Assembly: GCA_944382705.1 (NCBI GenBank)
Contig: CALWNE010000062.1
Location: forward strand, 1-9,161
DNA length: 9,161 bases
Direction of reading: 5' to 3'
Source: an uncultured Allofournierella sp.
GTDB taxonomy: Bacteria > Bacillota > Clostridia > Oscillospirales > Ruminococcaceae
Part shown: piece by piece, positions 1 to 7,094 of the stretch
Layout of the letters: every line of letters begins with the position of its first letter
Numbering within the stretch: the first letter of the stretch is position 1
Translations under genes and position numbers: made by a program
The notes under the pieces: generated by a model
Databases searched by the model: none
What the model was told of the DNA's origin: nothing
Seen by the model: only the letters and a program-made list of their open reading frames with translations

Positions 1-355
1 AATTGACGGCAAACAGGTGCCTTTCAGGGCATCTGCCGCTATTCCTCGTATCTACCGCATGAAATTCCATCGTGACATTTACAAGGATCTGAAAGCCCTG
101 GAAACCTCTATCGGTGACAACTCCACAGAGGCATCCGGGCTTGATATATTTTCTCTGGAAATGTTCGAGAACATCGCATATGTCATGGCGAAACACGCTG
201 ACCCCACTATCCCCGACACACCCGAAGAATGGCTGGACGGTTTTAACACCTTCTCCATCTACCAGGTGCTGCCTCAGCTTATCGAACTGTGGGGTCTAAA
301 CACGCAAACGGAAATCGAGTCTAAAAAAAACTTCGCCCAACTGACCGCGAAATGA
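1..355 (+). CDS. Phage tail assembly chaperone G protein, 5'-truncated by window edge
   Basis: This is the C-terminal part of a small cytoplasmic chaperone that acts during siphophage tail assembly, holding the tape measure protein before the tube forms; it is not expected in the virion. The frame is open from base 2 with no stop. The first residues read IDGKQVPFRASAAIPRIY, so the GTG at 17 is an internal Val and the true start lies upstream. Motifs I associate with Firmicutes chaperones of this type are the RASAAIPR segment, the FRRDI-like RDIYKDL, and a helical C-terminal half ending IYQVLPQLIELWGLN. The position directly before a T-like frame and a tape measure gene supports the call. The gene ends in a lysine-rich tail over a run of eight A (323-330) and stops at TGA 353-355, overlapping the ATG of the next frame. 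Family assignment is from recalled sequence patterns plus gene order. Confidence 0.85.
   Translation, partial: IDGKQVPFRASAAIPRIYRMKFHRDIYKDLKALETSIGDNSTEASGLDIFSLEMFENIAYVMAKHADPTIPDTPEEWLDGFNTFSIYQVLPQLIELWGLNTQTEIESKKNFAQLTAK
325..331 (+). promoter_or_regulatory. Probable -1 programmed ribosomal frameshift site (A_AAA_AAC)
   Basis: The heptamer A AAA AAC lies in the right register of the G frame: zero-frame codons are AAA (326-328) and AAC (329-331). The -1 frame has a TAA at 322-324, just upstream, and is then open from 325 to 516. A slip here therefore joins G to the downstream T frame. The last bases before the G stop can form an imperfect hairpin: 347-352 with 367-373 and 356-359 with 363-366, with small bulges. 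Its roughly 15-base spacer is longer than the usual 5-9 bases, so a stimulatory role is uncertain. Programmed frameshifting between G and T is known from phage lambda and is common in long-tailed phages; its use here is inferred. Confidence 0.75.
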
Positions 356-516
356 CAACGCCGTTGTTTCTGCTTCGCTGCGTACAGCTTGGCCTGTCCA
401 TTCGTGACCTGGATTTGCTCACCATTGGCATGGTCAATGATATGTACGCAGAAAGCAGAAACGATGACGCGAAATACGCAACTCTTGCTACGCAGGAGGA
501 CTTTGATAAATTTTAA
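352..516 (+). CDS. T region of the tail assembly chaperone, expressed as G-T fusion
   Basis: This short frame gives 54 residues from the ATG at 352, beginning MTTPLFLLRCVQLGLSIRDL and ending TQEDFDKF. I recognise this pattern from small proteins just before the tape measure in many Firmicutes siphophages. The ATG overlaps the G stop as ATGA and has no Shine-Dalgarno sequence in front of it. The same frame stays open back to 325, adding LRPTDRE before the Met, so production as a -1 frameshift fusion from 325-331 is more likely than independent starts; coupled reinitiation remains possible. In the lambda model the T part of G-T contacts tail tube subunits and brings them to the tape measure-chaperone complex. 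The frame ends at TAA 514-516, which overlaps the ribosome binding site of the tape measure gene. Confidence 0.8.
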   Translation: MTTPLFLLRCVQLGLSIRDLDLLTIGMVNDMYAESRNDDAKYATLATQEDFDKF

Positions 517-524
517 AGGAGGTG
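515..524 (+). promoter_or_regulatory. Ribosome binding site of the tape measure gene
   Basis: AAAGGAGGTG is a near-perfect match to the 16S anti-Shine-Dalgarno sequence. It sits four bases before the ATG at 529 and overlaps the stop codon of the T frame, which fixes the tape measure start. Confidence 0.85.
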
Positions 525-528
525 TCGC

Positions 529-3333
529 ATGGCTAATCGCATAAAGGGTATCACTGTCGAAATTGGCGGCGATACCACCAAACTTACGGATGCCCTTAAA
601 AGTGTCAACGGTCAAATCAAGAATACACAGACCCAGCTGAAGGACGTGGAAAAACTACTAAAACTGGACCCTGGAAACACGGAACTTCTGGTGCAGAAGC
701 ATCGTCTACTTGGGGATGCGGTTAATGAAACCAAAGAGAAACTGGAGACGCTGAAAACTGCTGCCGAACAAGCAAACCAGGCACTTTCCAATGGTGACAT
801 CACCCAAGATCAGTATGATGCGCTCCAGCGTGAGATCGTTGAAACCGAGCAGGCTTTAGAACGCTTGGAAGAGCAGGCAAACGAATCCGCTACGGCTGTT
901 CAGAAGATTGCTGTAGCCGGAGAAAATATGAAAGACTTCGGCTCCAAGGTAGAAAGTACAGGTAAATCCTTACTTCCACTTTCTGCCGCAGTGACCGGTA
1001 TTGGTGTTGCCGGACTCAAGGTTGCAACAGACTTTGAAACGGCAATGTCCAGTGTTAAGGCAATCACCGGGGCCACAGGTGAGGAATTTGAACTGCTTCG
1101 TGAAAAGGCTATTGACCTTGGTGCAACCACAGCATTCTCCTCCGGTGAAGTTGCAGAGGCAATGACTGAAATGGGTAAAGCCGGGTGGTCAACCCAACAA
1201 ATTCTGGACGGCATGTCCGGTGTTTTGGATGCAACCGCCGCTTCTGGTGAAAGCCTCGGTTCTGTGGCCACCATTGTAGCAGACTCCATCACTGGCTTCG
1301 GTCTTGCTGCATCGGATTCCGCAAGAGTTGCTGACCTTTTGACTCAGGCAGCTAACTCCGGTACCATCGGTATTACCGACCTTGGTGAATCGTACAAGTA
1401 CATCGCACCTATCGCACAGTCGATGGGTATGTCCATTGAAGATGTGACAACTGCCATTTCCGCAATGTCGATGGCGGGTATCAAAGGCTCTCAGGCAGGT
1501 ACGGCTATTCGTACCGTGCTGACCAATATGGCAAAGCCGACCGATACCGTTGCCACTGCAATGGACAACCTGGGTATCAGCATTACCAACAGTGACGGCA
1601 CATTCAAATCCTTGGACGAAATCGTGACCATCATGCGTACATCCTTTTCCGGTCTGACGGATGACCAGAAAGCCTACTATGCTACAGCGCTTGCAGGCAA
1701 GGAAGGTATGTCTGGCCTGCTATCTCTGCTTAATCTTACCCAAGCAGAATACGATGCGCTTTCCGCTTCTATGAACAACTGCAGCGGTGTTGCCGGAGAA
1801 ACAGCTGCCGTGATGCAAGATAACCTACAAAGTAAAGTTGAGCAGATGGGCGGTGCATTGGAGACACTCGCCATTAAACTGGCAGATTATGTAATTCCGT
1901 TCCTTACAAAACTGGTGGAAAAAGTGACCTCTGCCATTGATGCCTTTACCAACTTCAGTCCCGGTGTCCAAAAGGCTGTGCTTGTGATTGGCAGCATTGT
2001 AGCTGCGGCAGGACCCGTACTTATTGTTGTCGGAAAAATCATATCTGCCGTTGGTACGATTATGAGCATTGTGCCGAAGCTGGCAGGTGTGATGAATGTG
2101 GTCAAGGGTGCATTTGCAGGAATAAACGCAATTATGGCGGCAAACCCTATCCTGCTTATTATTACAGCAATCGCAGCTTTGGTGGCTGCGTTTATTTATT
2201 TGTGGAACAACTGCGAGGGCTTCAGACAGTTCTGGATTGACCTGTGGGAGAACATTAAGCAGGTGACCGTTGTAGTCTGGGAAACTATCAAGAACTTCCT
2301 CGTTGCCGTTTGGGAGTCTATCAAATCCGTATTCCAGACGGTATTCGAAGTCATCAAAGGCATTTTTGAAACGGTGCTCAATGTAATAAAAACCATTGTA
2401 ATGACCTACTTTAATGTCTACAAAACCATCATCCAGACGGTTATGACGGTAATTCAAACAGTCATCTCCACCGTGTGTAATACCATCAAAACGGTTATCA
2501 CTACGGTGCTAAATGCGATAAAGACCGTGTTCACTACTATCTGGAATTCCATCAAAACCATCGTGCAAGCCGTGGTCAGCGGTATTACGGCACTCATTAC
2601 AGGTGACTTTGAGGGTGTGAAAAATGCCATCACAACCATCATGAGCACCATACAAAATACCATCAGCACGGTTTGGAACACTATCAGCGGTGCTGTTTCC
2701 ACAGTTTTGGATACGATAAAAAACGCCATATCCAGTGTGTTTACCAACATCAAGACTGCCATCTCCGATACTATGAGTAGCATTTTCGATACCATCAAGG
2801 ATGGCTTCGAGGGAGTGGTCGGATATATCACAAGTCTGGCATCCAAGGCATTCACCTGGGGCAAAGACTTGGTTATGGGTATCGTCAACGGAATCAAAAG
2901 CTGTATCAGCGCCGTGGGTGATGCGGTTAAGAGCGTAGCAGACAAGATTACATCCTTCTTGCACTTCTCCGTTCCCGATGAAGGCCCACTGACCGAATAT
3001 GAAAGCTGGATGCCAGACTTCATGCAAGGATTAGCGAAAGGTATTGAGGACAGCCGTGGTTTAATTGAAAAGGCTGTATCCGGTGTTGCATCGGATATGA
3101 TCATCAATCCGAAACTTGGCAGGATGGATACAAGCGGTCTTTCTTATAGCGGTCATGCTGTTTCTACGGAAAGCGCCAATGCAAGTATCACATCTGCAAT
3201 CACAGATGCACTCGGCAAGCTGTCCGGCAATACCGGAGATATTGTTATTCCTGTGTACCTTGGGGGCAATCTCCTGGATGAGGTTATTGTCAATGCCCAG
3301 CAGAGGGCTAATTTAAGAAGTGGAGGTCGATAA
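529..3333 (+). CDS. Phage tail tape measure protein (TP901 type)
   Basis: This 934-residue protein sets tail length by templating tube polymerisation and passes into the cell with the DNA at infection. Residues 1-125 are charged and helical (coiled-coil-like). From about 130 comes the TP901-type core, including DFETAMSSVKAITGA (168-182) and KGSQAGTAIRTVLTNM (319-334). Hydrophobic, membrane-like segments lie at about 483-500 and 541-558. Residues 568-765 form eighteen consecutive 11-residue units of the form hhxThhxxIKx. The C-terminus carries FSVPDEGPLTEYESWMPDF (813-831), a tail end I associate with Firmicutes tape measures. At the known rule of about 1.5 angstrom per residue the tail would be near 140 nm. 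I see no lysozyme, NlpC/P60 or peptidase domain. Gene order after G/T and before the tip genes agrees. The start is fixed by a strong ribosome binding site. Confidence 0.95.
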   Translation: MANRIKGITVEIGGDTTKLTDALKSVNGQIKNTQTQLKDVEKLLKLDPGNTELLVQKHRLLGDAVNETKEKLETLKTAAEQANQALSNGDITQDQYDALQREIVETEQALERLEEQANESATAVQKIAVAGENMKDFGSKVESTGKSLLPLSAAVTGIGVAGLKVATDFETAMSSVKAITGATGEEFELLREKAIDLGATTAFSSGEVAEAMTEMGKAGWSTQQILDGMSGVLDATAASGESLGSVATIVADSITGFGLAASDSARVADLLTQAANSGTIGITDLGESYKYIAPIAQSMGMSIEDVTTAISAMSMAGIKGSQAGTAIRTVLTNMAKPTDTVATAMDNLGISITNSDGTFKSLDEIVTIMRTSFSGLTDDQKAYYATALAGKEGMSGLLSLLNLTQAEYDALSASMNNCSGVAGETAAVMQDNLQSKVEQMGGALETLAIKLADYVIPFLTKLVEKVTSAIDAFTNFSPGVQKAVLVIGSIVAAAGPVLIVVGKIISAVGTIMSIVPKLAGVMNVVKGAFAGINAIMAANPILLIITAIAALVAAFIYLWNNCEGFRQFWIDLWENIKQVTVVVWETIKNFLVAVWESIKSVFQTVFEVIKGIFETVLNVIKTIVMTYFNVYKTIIQTVMTVIQTVISTVCNTIKTVITTVLNAIKTVFTTIWNSIKTIVQAVVSGITALITGDFEGVKNAITTIMSTIQNTISTVWNTISGAVSTVLDTIKNAISSVFTNIKTAISDTMSSIFDTIKDGFEGVVGYITSLASKAFTWGKDLVMGIVNGIKSCISAVGDAVKSVADKITSFLHFSVPDEGPLTEYESWMPDFMQGLAKGIEDSRGLIEKAVSGVASDMIINPKLGRMDTSGLSYSGHAVSTESANASITSAITDALGKLSGNTGDIVIPVYLGGNLLDEVIVNAQQRANLRSGGR
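2230..2823 (+). repeat. 18 x 11-residue tandem repeat inside the tape measure
   Basis: Protein residues 568-765 can be cut into eighteen units of exactly 11 residues with no phase slip. Examples are FWIDLWENIKQ, VTVVVWETIKN, FLVAVWESIKS, VITTVLNAIKT, VFTTIWNSIKT, TISTVWNTISG and AVSTVLDTIKN. Position 6 is often Trp, Phe, Leu or Met, position 9 is nearly always Ile or Val, and position 10 is usually Lys. Units 11 and 12 (residues 678-699, containing GITALITGDFEGV) are degenerate but keep the register. At DNA level the units are diverged, sharing only short words such as ATCAAAAC and ACGGT. An 11-residue helical period is a known property of siphophage tape measures. Confidence 0.9.
3322..3327 (+). 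promoter_or_regulatory. Ribosome binding site deciding the start at 3335
   Basis: GGAGGT sits seven bases before ATG 3335. The in-frame GTG at 3320 overlaps this motif and has no site of its own, so ATG 3335 is the likely start. Confidence 0.8.
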
Positions 3334-3334
3334 T

Positions 3335-3697
3335 ATGGCATTCGTACAATATTTGAAATTTGACTACGAGAACCTGCCTTTGCCCGACTCCTATGACTTA
3401 GAGCTAAGCGATGTAGAAGCAGACAGTGGAGGGGAAACCGAGGCTGGTACCAAACAGAGGGATGTAATTAGGACGGGAGTAATTACCATTTCTGTGTCTT
3501 TCTCTGTAACATCTGCCTGGCTTGCTAAGCTGTCTGCCTATGCCAAGAAAAGCAAAATTCTTGTAGCCTACTTCGATACGGAAACCCTCACAATCAAGCA
3601 AACAGAAATGTATATCACTGGCTTTAAGTCCAAGCTGGAGAAAGATACTTCCTACAAAGGGCTGTGGACGGTTTCTTTTACACTCAACGAATTTTAA
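3335..3697 (+). CDS. Small tail tip protein, possibly a minimal distal tail (Dit/gpM-like) protein
   Basis: This 120-residue protein begins MAFVQYLKFDYENLPLPDSY and ends GLWTVSFTLNEF. It has no signal peptide or membrane segment. Alternating hydrophobic residues (VITISVSFSV; KILVAYFD; TEMYITGF; LWTVSFTL) suggest an all-beta fold. The layout of a Pro-x-Ser/Tyr N-terminal strand, a 'DVEADSGG' loop, a 'RDVIRTGVITI' strand and a C-terminal strand resembles the small proteins often annotated DUF6711 or 'phage tail protein' after the tape measure in Firmicutes phages; that match is from memory and unverified. The gene lies one base after the tape measure and 13 before the hub-like gene, the position of Dit or of lambda M. 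A tail tip ring role is therefore inferred. An unrelated tail accessory protein remains possible. Confidence 0.7.
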   Translation: MAFVQYLKFDYENLPLPDSYDLELSDVEADSGGETEAGTKQRDVIRTGVITISVSFSVTSAWLAKLSAYAKKSKILVAYFDTETLTIKQTEMYITGFKSKLEKDTSYKGLWTVSFTLNEF

Positions 3698-3710
3698 TGG
3701 GGGGTGAACC

Positions 3711-5738
3711 ATGTATCCAGTATCAAATGCCTTTCTTGAAGCAATCGAAAGTAATACAAGAAAATATTACTGGACAGGTACCATTACCACGGTAAATGGT
3801 GTCAGCTATCCGTTTGAAAATAAGGACATCGTCAAAGGTTCTGGATATATCACCCGTCAATGCTGCGGCTCTACGGAAATTGAACTTGGTACGGTCTATG
3901 CTGCCGAACTTGGTATCAGCCTGTTTTCGGACATCGACCGCTACACCCTTGAGGGTGCTGAGGTCAAGCTGTACTTTCATCTTTACCTTGCTGATGGAAC
4001 CGTGGAGTCCATTCCGATGGGTGTATTTGAGGTATCGGAAGCAAACCGAAACATCAAGACCTTGGAACTAAAAGCCTATGACTATATGCTCCGATTTGAC
4101 AAGTCACTAAGTCTCAATGCCACAAGCGGTACGGCATTCCATTATCTGGCGGCGGCTTGCTCCGCTTGCAAAGTGGAACTGGCACAGACACAGGCAGAGA
4201 TTGAAAAACTCCCCAACGGCAAGGAAACCCTCGGTGTCTATGCTGAAAACGATATGGAAACCTATCGTGATCTTTTATTCTATGTGGGGCAGGTGCTTGG
4301 TTGCGTCTGCCTCATCAATCGTGAGGGCAAGCTTCAGCTTGTGCCGTATTCGAATACTGCGGTGATGACTATTCCTCAGAAAGGACGCTATACCAGTTCC
4401 TACTCGGATTTTGTGACCCGCTACACAGCGGTGTCCTCTACAAATCAGCTGCGCAAAGTAGCGGAGTACTACGCCTTGGAAACGGACGATGCCTTGACTA
4501 TGAACCTGGGTGTCAATCCACTGTTGCAGTTTGGCTTGGCGGCAACCCGTGAGCGTATTCTTACTGCCATCCTGAATGCCATTGCGAAAGTGGAATATAT
4601 CCCATTTGACAGCTGCACCATCGGCAATCCGGCTCTGGACCCCATGGACATTTTGCAGTTTACGGGCGGTCATGCAGATAACACTAAAATATCATGCATT
4701 ACGAGCATTACCTACAATATCAACGGTAAGAACAGCCTTAAGTGCGTGGGTAAAAATCCAAAGCTGTCCAGTGCCAAGAGTAAAAACGAAAAGAACATCG
4801 CAGGTCTGCTGAACCAGGTGGAAAACAACAAAACGGTCATTTACAGCTTTATGAATGTATCTCCGTTTTCTATCGGATCTTCTGCTACGGAAGTGCTGTC
4901 CATTACTTTCACGGCCAAAGAAAGCACATCTGCTATGTTTCTTGGCGAATTTCTGATTGATGTGGTTGCTGATGATACGGAACGCTTCGTTGAAGGTACC
5001 GCTACCTATACCGTACAGGAAGCCGAAAGTCTCGTTAAAAAAGAACAGGCGGTGACCTTTACCTTTATAGAAAAAATCCAGCCAGTATTAACAGTGACCT
5101 ATAAAATCAACGATGAGACCGTGCATACCTTTATCCCGCAGATGACTTGCGTGCACGGAAAGCATATATTGACGCTCTTTTATCCTATGTCCGCCATCAT
5201 CGAAAACAGCGAAAACACATTTGATGTGTATCTCTCCGTGGATGGTGGCACAGTGAACATTGGTGAAAGTCAAATCCGTGCGACTATCAGTGGACAGGGT
5301 CTTGTTGCAGGTGTCGGTGACTGGAACGGACGAATTTCCATCAATGAAATCATCAATCGTATCGCTATTTCGGATGTGCCTTTCGGTTATACAGCGATTT
5401 CTGACAGCACCGTAGCCACCCATCCTTGGCTCGATTATCACGCTGTTACTCAGGCTATTGCTCGTATTGCCATTACGGATGTCCAGTTTGGCTATGATTT
5501 GTTGAACGAGCGCATTACCGCAACCGAGGTCATCAAGACCTTTACAATAGATGCGGAATATCCTCCTCATTACAATATGACCTTCGTTGGTCTCAATGAT
5601 GACGGTGCATTTGTCATGGCCTGCGATTATGCCATCGTTTCTGCTGAGGAAGAAATCGACCACGGCAGAATGCAACACTTGATGGTCAATACCACACAGT
5701 ATGAGCGTGTGAAAAGTTTGGAGGTGGAACTGTGTTAA
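3711..5738 (+). CDS. Baseplate hub-like / tail-associated protein
   Basis: This 675-residue protein probably forms the hub that closes the tail tube. The N-terminal region, about 1-350, opens MYPVSNAFLEAIESNTRKYY and contains a beta-rich domain (FSDIDRYTLEGAEVKLYF; IPMGVFEVSEANRN; LELKAYDYMLRFD) like the first hub domain of Firmicutes tail proteins. A middle section, YAENDMETYRDLLFYVGQVL and NREGKLQLVPY, is typical of gp27/Tal-like hubs. Residues 353-375 look like a helical linker. Residues 376-530 are a probable beta-sandwich, with a terminal TISGQGL segment at about 525. A duplicated 25-residue unit follows (548-572 and 583-607). I see no peptidase or muralytic motif. The gene starts at ATG 3711 behind GGGGGGTGA and overlaps the next gene by seven bases. 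Hub assignment rests on these patterns and on position; the C-terminal function is unknown. Confidence 0.75.
   Translation: MYPVSNAFLEAIESNTRKYYWTGTITTVNGVSYPFENKDIVKGSGYITRQCCGSTEIELGTVYAAELGISLFSDIDRYTLEGAEVKLYFHLYLADGTVESIPMGVFEVSEANRNIKTLELKAYDYMLRFDKSLSLNATSGTAFHYLAAACSACKVELAQTQAEIEKLPNGKETLGVYAENDMETYRDLLFYVGQVLGCVCLINREGKLQLVPYSNTAVMTIPQKGRYTSSYSDFVTRYTAVSSTNQLRKVAEYYALETDDALTMNLGVNPLLQFGLAATRERILTAILNAIAKVEYIPFDSCTIGNPALDPMDILQFTGGHADNTKISCITSITYNINGKNSLKCVGKNPKLSSAKSKNEKNIAGLLNQVENNKTVIYSFMNVSPFSIGSSATEVLSITFTAKESTSAMFLGEFLIDVVADDTERFVEGTATYTVQEAESLVKKEQAVTFTFIEKIQPVLTVTYKINDETVHTFIPQMTCVHGKHILTLFYPMSAIIENSENTFDVYLSVDGGTVNIGESQIRATISGQGLVAGVGDWNGRISINEIINRIAISDVPFGYTAISDSTVATHPWLDYHAVTQAIARIAITDVQFGYDLLNERITATEVIKTFTIDAEYPPHYNMTFVGLNDDGAFVMACDYAIVSAEEEIDHGRMQHLMVNTTQYERVKSLEVELC
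5720..5727 (+). promoter_or_regulatory. Ribosome binding site supporting the GTG start at 5732
   Basis: GGAGGTGG lies four bases before GTG 5732, inside the end of the hub gene. No other start codon occurs in this frame for many codons, so the GTG start and the seven-base overlap are well supported. Confidence 0.75.
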
Positions 5739-7093
5739 TTAAACAGACCGATTATTTATGGAAAAGGAATCCGCTTGAGGATATTAACATCGTAGCAGAC
5801 TCCTTTATCTATGTCCCGGAAAAGCCGGTCAGAGTCTACAAATTTGACTCTGCCGACTATACCGGAGAAATTACTATCTTTGAAACCGAGGACGCAACTG
5901 AACCCTTGTACCAAGGTACTCTGCCGTATATCCCGGATATGCCCATTGCCTTTGATGGTCTTGTTTTTGTGCTACCGGAAAGGGAAGACCCCATCTCTGT
6001 TACCATCCATTTGGTGGCGGAGGTAGGTACTCCCAAAGCCGTGCTCACACCATACCTTAACACCACCACCGGAATGTCTGCGATTAGCAGTAGCTACAAT
6101 GATGATAGTGTTTATAACACCGCCGGTCTTTCGTCTTTCAAATTCAATGGAACGACTGCATCCACTATTTATATCAGCAGTAACCATTACATTGGTTTCG
6201 GCTCAAACAGCGAACAACTGAAAATCTGCCGAAGAGACGGATGCTCCACAGCTATCTACCGCCAGTCCATATCTTTGGCAGATGGAATACAGGTTCTCAA
6301 AATCCGATTTGAGGGGTACACCGTTTACAACAACCGTGTCCCAAGCAACAGGCTGGTTTTTGAGGTGTTTCTTATTTCAAATAACGATATCTTCCTCAAC
6401 ATTGTCACCACACCGACCAGTGGCAACTATGGCGAGAGCAGCCTTGTTTGCAACGGAATAACCACCCCGTTGAATGTAAATGTTGGGTCTCCCGATGGTG
6501 CTATGATCAGCTTCTATCACAAGGATGCGCAAGGCAAGACCTGGGACATCGCATACGAGGCTTACACGCAGTCCGGTGTTTCCTCTCGGCTTTATTTACT
6601 CCGCTTGGAGGATATGTTTTATACCGTTGCTGATGGTGAAATGGTGGCTCTGGATGTGACCGAGCCAAGTGCTTTAGCATTCCTAGAACACGGATTTGAG
6701 GAACTGCCAAATGCAGATTTTTTGACTCCTCTTGTAAATCCGCAGCTGTATTTATGGGAATCCGGGGAGGATACCACACCTGTCAAAGCGGTGCTGAAAG
6801 CATATCCGTATCCGCAGACACTTTCCTGTGTTGCAGATATGAGCCACATCACCATTTTGAGCATCAAGCTGTTCACCGCAGAATACTCCGGGGATGTGCG
6901 TGTCCAGTATTCCATAGACGATAGCGTCAGCTATACCGAGGAGATTGCCATTGCAGAGTTTCTCAATACCGACCTCAATGTTCTGTGGAAAAGTCTGCCG
7001 GAGAGCAAACGCTTGTATCTGTGTTTCATTCTTCACGATGATGCAACACTCTCACGATTCAAAATAACCTACGAAAATTCAGGAGGGATGTAA
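5732..7093 (+). CDS. Probable baseplate / receptor-binding protein, lectin-like central region
   Basis: This 453-residue protein has no signal peptide or membrane segment and is rich in beta-strand patterns, fitting a virion tail tip component. Residues 1-105 look like an adaptor (DINIVADSFIYVPEKPVRVY; LYQGTLPYIPDMP). Residues about 130-270 look like a jelly-roll or lectin-type sandwich: LSSFKFNGTTASTIYISSNH, GFGSNSEQLKICRRDG, VLKIRFEGYTVYNN, FLNIVTTPTSGNYGES. I recall similar segments in tail proteins of gut Clostridia prophages but know no named function. Residues 330-453 contain another beta domain ending RFKITYENSGGM. It starts at GTG, overlaps the hub gene by seven bases, and is followed after one base by the next gene, so all three are probably translationally coupled. 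Carbohydrate or receptor binding is inferred from position and fold pattern only. Confidence 0.6.
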   Translation: MLIKQTDYLWKRNPLEDINIVADSFIYVPEKPVRVYKFDSADYTGEITIFETEDATEPLYQGTLPYIPDMPIAFDGLVFVLPEREDPISVTIHLVAEVGTPKAVLTPYLNTTTGMSAISSSYNDDSVYNTAGLSSFKFNGTTASTIYISSNHYIGFGSNSEQLKICRRDGCSTAIYRQSISLADGIQVLKIRFEGYTVYNNRVPSNRLVFEVFLISNNDIFLNIVTTPTSGNYGESSLVCNGITTPLNVNVGSPDGAMISFYHKDAQGKTWDIAYEAYTQSGVSSRLYLLRLEDMFYTVADGEMVALDVTEPSALAFLEHGFEELPNADFLTPLVNPQLYLWESGEDTTPVKAVLKAYPYPQTLSCVADMSHITILSIKLFTAEYSGDVRVQYSIDDSVSYTEEIAIAEFLNTDLNVLWKSLPESKRLYLCFILHDDATLSRFKITYENSGGM

Positions 7094-7094
7094 A

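Noticed and set aside
1825..2457. 210-residue frame on the - strand
   Set aside because: It lies wholly inside the tape measure gene, is His-, Cys- and Asn-rich with no family motif, and has no ribosome binding site. It reflects the biased codons of the opposite strand.
2454..3107. 217-residue hydrophobic frame on the - strand
   Set aside because: Its regular Val-Leu-Met pattern is the mirror image of the tape measure repeats on the other strand, not an independent gene.
3320..3337. GTG 3320 as start of the 120-residue protein
   Set aside because: This codon overlaps the GGAGGT ribosome binding site that serves ATG 3335 and has none of its own.
5088..5678. 196-residue frame on the - strand
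   Set aside because: It is a shadow of the hub gene with no recognisable motif and no supporting start signal.
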